This document shows positions 61,253 to 64,000 of a stretch of 64,000 bases of DNA, piece by piece. A program made the translations under genes and the position numbers. The stretch spans positions 3,012,312 to 3,076,311 of the forward strand of contig CM043945.1 of NCBI GenBank assembly GCA_014529385.2, given 5' to 3'. The notes below the pieces were generated by a model. It made no database searches. It was not told the origin of the DNA and worked only from the letters and a program-made list of their open reading frames with translations. The stretch is from Adiantum capillus-veneris. Lineage: Eukaryota > Streptophyta > Polypodiopsida > Polypodiales > Pteridaceae. The first letter of the stretch is position 1; each line of letters starts with the position of its first letter.

Positions 61253-62121
61253 ATGCAATCAAAATATGACTTCAATCAAAATTGGATGGTTGCAATGCAA
61301 TTAGAATATGATGCACTTAGAGAAACACGTACTTTACGTGATTTGCCTCTTGGAAAAAAGACCATTGGTACACAGTTGGTTTACAAGTTGAAACATAAGA
61401 CGGACGGTGAGATTGACCGCTACAAGACTAGACTTGTTGGAAAAGGTTATGCACGACAAAAAGGCATTGACTATGAAGAGACTTTTTCTCTCACTTGTTG
61501 TATGACTATTATTCATTTTCTATGTGCATTGGTAGCTTATTTTGGATGGAATGTACATCAATCAAACATTGTTACTTCTTTCTTGAATGCTGATAGATTT
61601 GAGGAAGTATATGTAATGCAACCTTGTGGTTTTGTCAAGAAAGGACAAGAAACAAAAGGGTGCAAACGCCGGTTGAAGCAGTTTCCATGTGCTTGGTATG
61701 AGAAAGCTAACTCTCATTTGGTTAAACAAGGATTTCAAAACAATCCAACTAAAAGCACTTTGTATGTCAAACATGAGGGTGATGTATATCTCATTGTCAT
61801 TTTGTATGCAAAAGATTGGTCCAAATGAGATGCACATTGCTGTATTTAAGGCTAAATTGAATGCTATTTTTAGGATGAGAGATTTGGACTCTTATCTACA
61901 TTGATATTTAGAGCGCATTGGAAATTGTGAGGAACCTAGTTTTTTATGCTCGCATAAAGCACATTGAGGTGCATTATCACTATGTCACATAGAGACTCTC
62001 AATATTGGCATGGCTTATGTGCCGGAACAGGAGAACCTTGCAGATCTATTCACAAAGGAATTTCCTCGTGAGAAGCTTGAAGATTTCTGCAAAGCTTTGG
62101 GCTTGCTTCCCTTTGTCAATT
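61253..62121 (+). pseudogene. Copia RT and RNase H fragment
   Basis: KRGYARQ-type RT block: DGEIDRYKTRLVGKGYARQK, IDYEETFSLTCCMTIIHFLC, NIVTSFLNADRFEEVYVMQP and WYEKANSHLVKQGF. The catalytic region reads LIVILYAKDWSK, so YVDD is lost. The frame after it has NEMHIAVFKAKLNAIFRM, then jumps to KAH-EVHYHYV-like and QENLADLFTKEFPREKLEDF, the RNase H end. Confidence 0.85.
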
Positions 62122-62197
62122 GATCATGTCCTCAAGGCATGGCACTTCCCTATACACTATGTGAAACCTCATTCACCGCATCACTCCCATGAGGATT

Positions 62198-62421
62198 TGT
62201 GATTACCATATATGTGGTAGTGATATGTGTGAAAATACTTAGGACTGTCAAGGCATTTTTTCCCTCACTAAAAGGTCCCCCCCCCTCTCGGATATATGTC
62301 CATCATTCTAGGGCTCACTTATCTTCCTCTTTGCACACTAAGCAATATACTCTCTATTGTGTGCCTTGAGCTTCTTCATCTTCTCCAAGTTATGTGCAAA
62401 ACTGCAACCCTAATTCCAACA
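62198..62421 (+). repeat. 3' LTR of the copia fragment (224 bp)
   Basis: TGTGATTACCATATATGTGG to CCTAATTCCAACA, aligned end to end with the reverse complement of 48,390-48,599. It ends with a proper CA. Confidence 0.8.
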
Positions 62422-62884
62422 GTTAACTTTATGGTACCCATCGAGAATGATATTTTAATGATGGCTACCTCATATATTGCAATAATTGTGATCACCCACC
62501 AAGACTACGCAATAATTGAGCCATATCTCACTAATGATGACCCAAATGCTCATTATCATGCAATAGGATGTTGCAATCTCATTGGTGGATTTCAAAATGC
62601 TTAACATTCAAATTTAGCAAGTGCATGTAGCTATAAAAGGACCCTTTGTACACAACCTCAAGCTTTTAATATGTTTGCACCATTAGAAAGTGAATGGTGT
62701 ATAGGATGGCTTCTTTATATGGGAGTTAAAGGAAATGCTTAAAGCTTAAGCTAGCTTTGACCAAGCCTAGAAGAGTGGGGACAAATGTCTATATTGGGCT
62801 TATTAAAAAAGCTTTTTTATATATTTTGACTTTTAAAATAATAATTTTTTACCAAAAAGAGGGGTGGATAACCTACACAAACAA
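62422..62884. other. Noncoding
   Basis: A short open frame runs from the LTR end to 62,604 with no recognisable family. I see nothing else. Confidence 0.35.
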
Positions 62885-63643
62885 AAACTCTATGAGATGA
62901 GCTTCTTGGCCTATGGAGGAGCTAGGCCACAATGATAGGCAATCTCCACATCCAGTTCTCTTCACCTCATATCAACCCAATCACACACACTAACAATTGC
63001 AATGATGCATACATCACTAATCCCATCATGCAACACACTAATCACAAGTGCACACACATAGATCTATTGAGCATCCACACTCCAATAGAACCTACATGCA
63101 CACACAAAGAATAGAGGGCAATCATACAAGATTAGATTGGGATTAACCACTAATTACAAACATAAGAGAGAGCGAAAGAGGCATAGTGAAAGAGAATTAA
63201 GAATTGATTAGTGTTAATCAAGTAGCATGAGAAAGGAGAAGTTCAAGGACTCCATAGCCACACACCTCATGAGCTCTCACTAAGAGTGGTCTCAACAAAT
63301 GAGGTTGAGCACCCTAATTCCATTTACACACTGCTTTATATACCTAGAATTATAATGTGTGTTGTTCAGGTGCCCAAAGCCTTTAGGGTTCCACAACTTA
63401 TTGTATCTACAACTTAGGCACTCTAATTGACGTACTCTTTACATCTTGGAGCTCTCATTGAGCGTGTAGCACATTATAGTTATTACAATGGCTTGAAATA
63501 AATTGGGAAATTACATTACATGACCATTTTGGAAACATGTGAAAAATTGTGTACCTCCTGCTTCTTTGTATTTGTCCTTGATGTGCATTTACAAGGTTTA
63601 GGCCTTTAACAAATTTTGTTAATTGATGTTGGCTTAGTTCAAC
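62885..63643 (-). repeat. LTR copy, same family as 44.9-45.7 kb
   Basis: Aligns with 44,920-45,718 through most of its length. No primer site is seen on the left and no polypurine tract on the right, so it is a solo or truncated LTR. Confidence 0.72.
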
Positions 63644-64000
63644 TATGTTTGAATCCATGGTACAATTGTGCTATGAGAGAAGTAAAGAAAAGGAATACCT
63701 TGTTCCAAGAACCGCTTGGCAAAATGCAAGAGCAAAAGCAAAAGAGTAACCGCCACAAGAGATGGAAATTGGTCATGCCAAATCAAAGTCCAATCTTTAA
63801 AATAACTTGTCAAAATCATTTTTTGATGTCGATTATGATTGTAGAAGTCCTCCAAATAAGGAGCCTTATTGGATAACTAGTAGAAGCCAATGAATAATTC
63901 AGAATAACTCCAACTTTGGGAAATTTCTTCCTTGACATATTTCAAATCTTCAACAAATTGTCCAAAGATATTCAAAATGAACCCGTCAGAGAATTTGCAT
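63644..64000. other. Noncoding to window end
   Basis: Short frames on both strands, none recognisable. Confidence 0.35.

Larger units (their letters stand above)
61253..62421 (+). mobile_element. Copia fragment, same family as 48.4-52.9 kb
   Basis: Plus-strand RT, a piece of RNase H, and the 3' LTR. It begins abruptly in RT with no gag, protease or integrase. Between RT and RNase H about 200 residues are deleted. Confidence 0.85.

Overview
The window looks like nuclear DNA of a land plant. It is dominated by plant-type LTR retrotransposons (Ty1/copia and Ty3/gypsy, several with the methionine-tRNA primer site TGGTATCAGAGC), microsatellites and a large tandem array, and it has no prokaryotic-style gene packing. 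A spore-bearing plant such as a fern or lycophyte is my best guess. It rests only on the DUF7869-like gene and the retroelement mix, and is weak. I see no convincing single-copy host gene, tRNA or rRNA.

Positions 1-18,017 form the most unusual block. A leftward gene (1-1,692) encodes a protein with a ParB/DGQHR-like core. A rightward gene (14,807-18,017) encodes a DUF7869-like protein whose conserved acidic residues look like a DDE (transposase-type) core. About 13 kb of tandem repeats lies between them, built on the core GGTCCACCACTTGTCCAA. The array has three levels: ~50 bp sub-repeats, ~440 bp units, and a dimeric ~866 bp higher-order unit at 5.8-9.7 kb. Both genes face away from the array, and both begin right after a splice-acceptor-like sequence at its edge. 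Both also carry frameshifts, so this copy is probably decayed. My main hypothesis is a large, undescribed two-gene DNA transposon.

Positions 18-25 kb hold noncoding DNA and a 5'-truncated view of a minus-strand chromovirus (gag start, primer site, 1.66 kb LTR). Positions 25.1-28.5 kb carry a Tat-like gypsy pol with two RNase H domains and a single internal stop. Fragments of copia leader, gag and LTR fill 28.5-29.9 kb. A 3'-truncated, Tork-like copia element occupies 30.7-34.3 kb. Positions 34.3-42 kb are mostly noncoding with simple repeats and one copia LTR with its primer site.

Positions 42.1-48.1 kb contain two polypurine-tract/LTR junctions on the minus strand and decayed minus-strand coding sequence I cannot identify. 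A copia element (48,390-52,903) sits inside the gag of a plus-strand chromovirus (about 48.3-58.5 kb) and is flanked by the 5-bp duplication CCCTC. That chromovirus shares its LTR family with the 20.2-21.9 kb LTR and keeps a chromodomain remnant. Positions 58.5-61.2 kb are noncoding with a near-perfect 79-bp duplication. A rearranged copia fragment with its 3' LTR (61.2-62.4 kb) and a second copy of the 45 kb LTR (62.9-63.6 kb) end the window.

Nearly every coding region here is broken by stops, frameshifts or deletions. The nesting order and shared LTR families suggest repeated retroelement insertion, while the 1-18 kb block is the only part not explained by retroelements.
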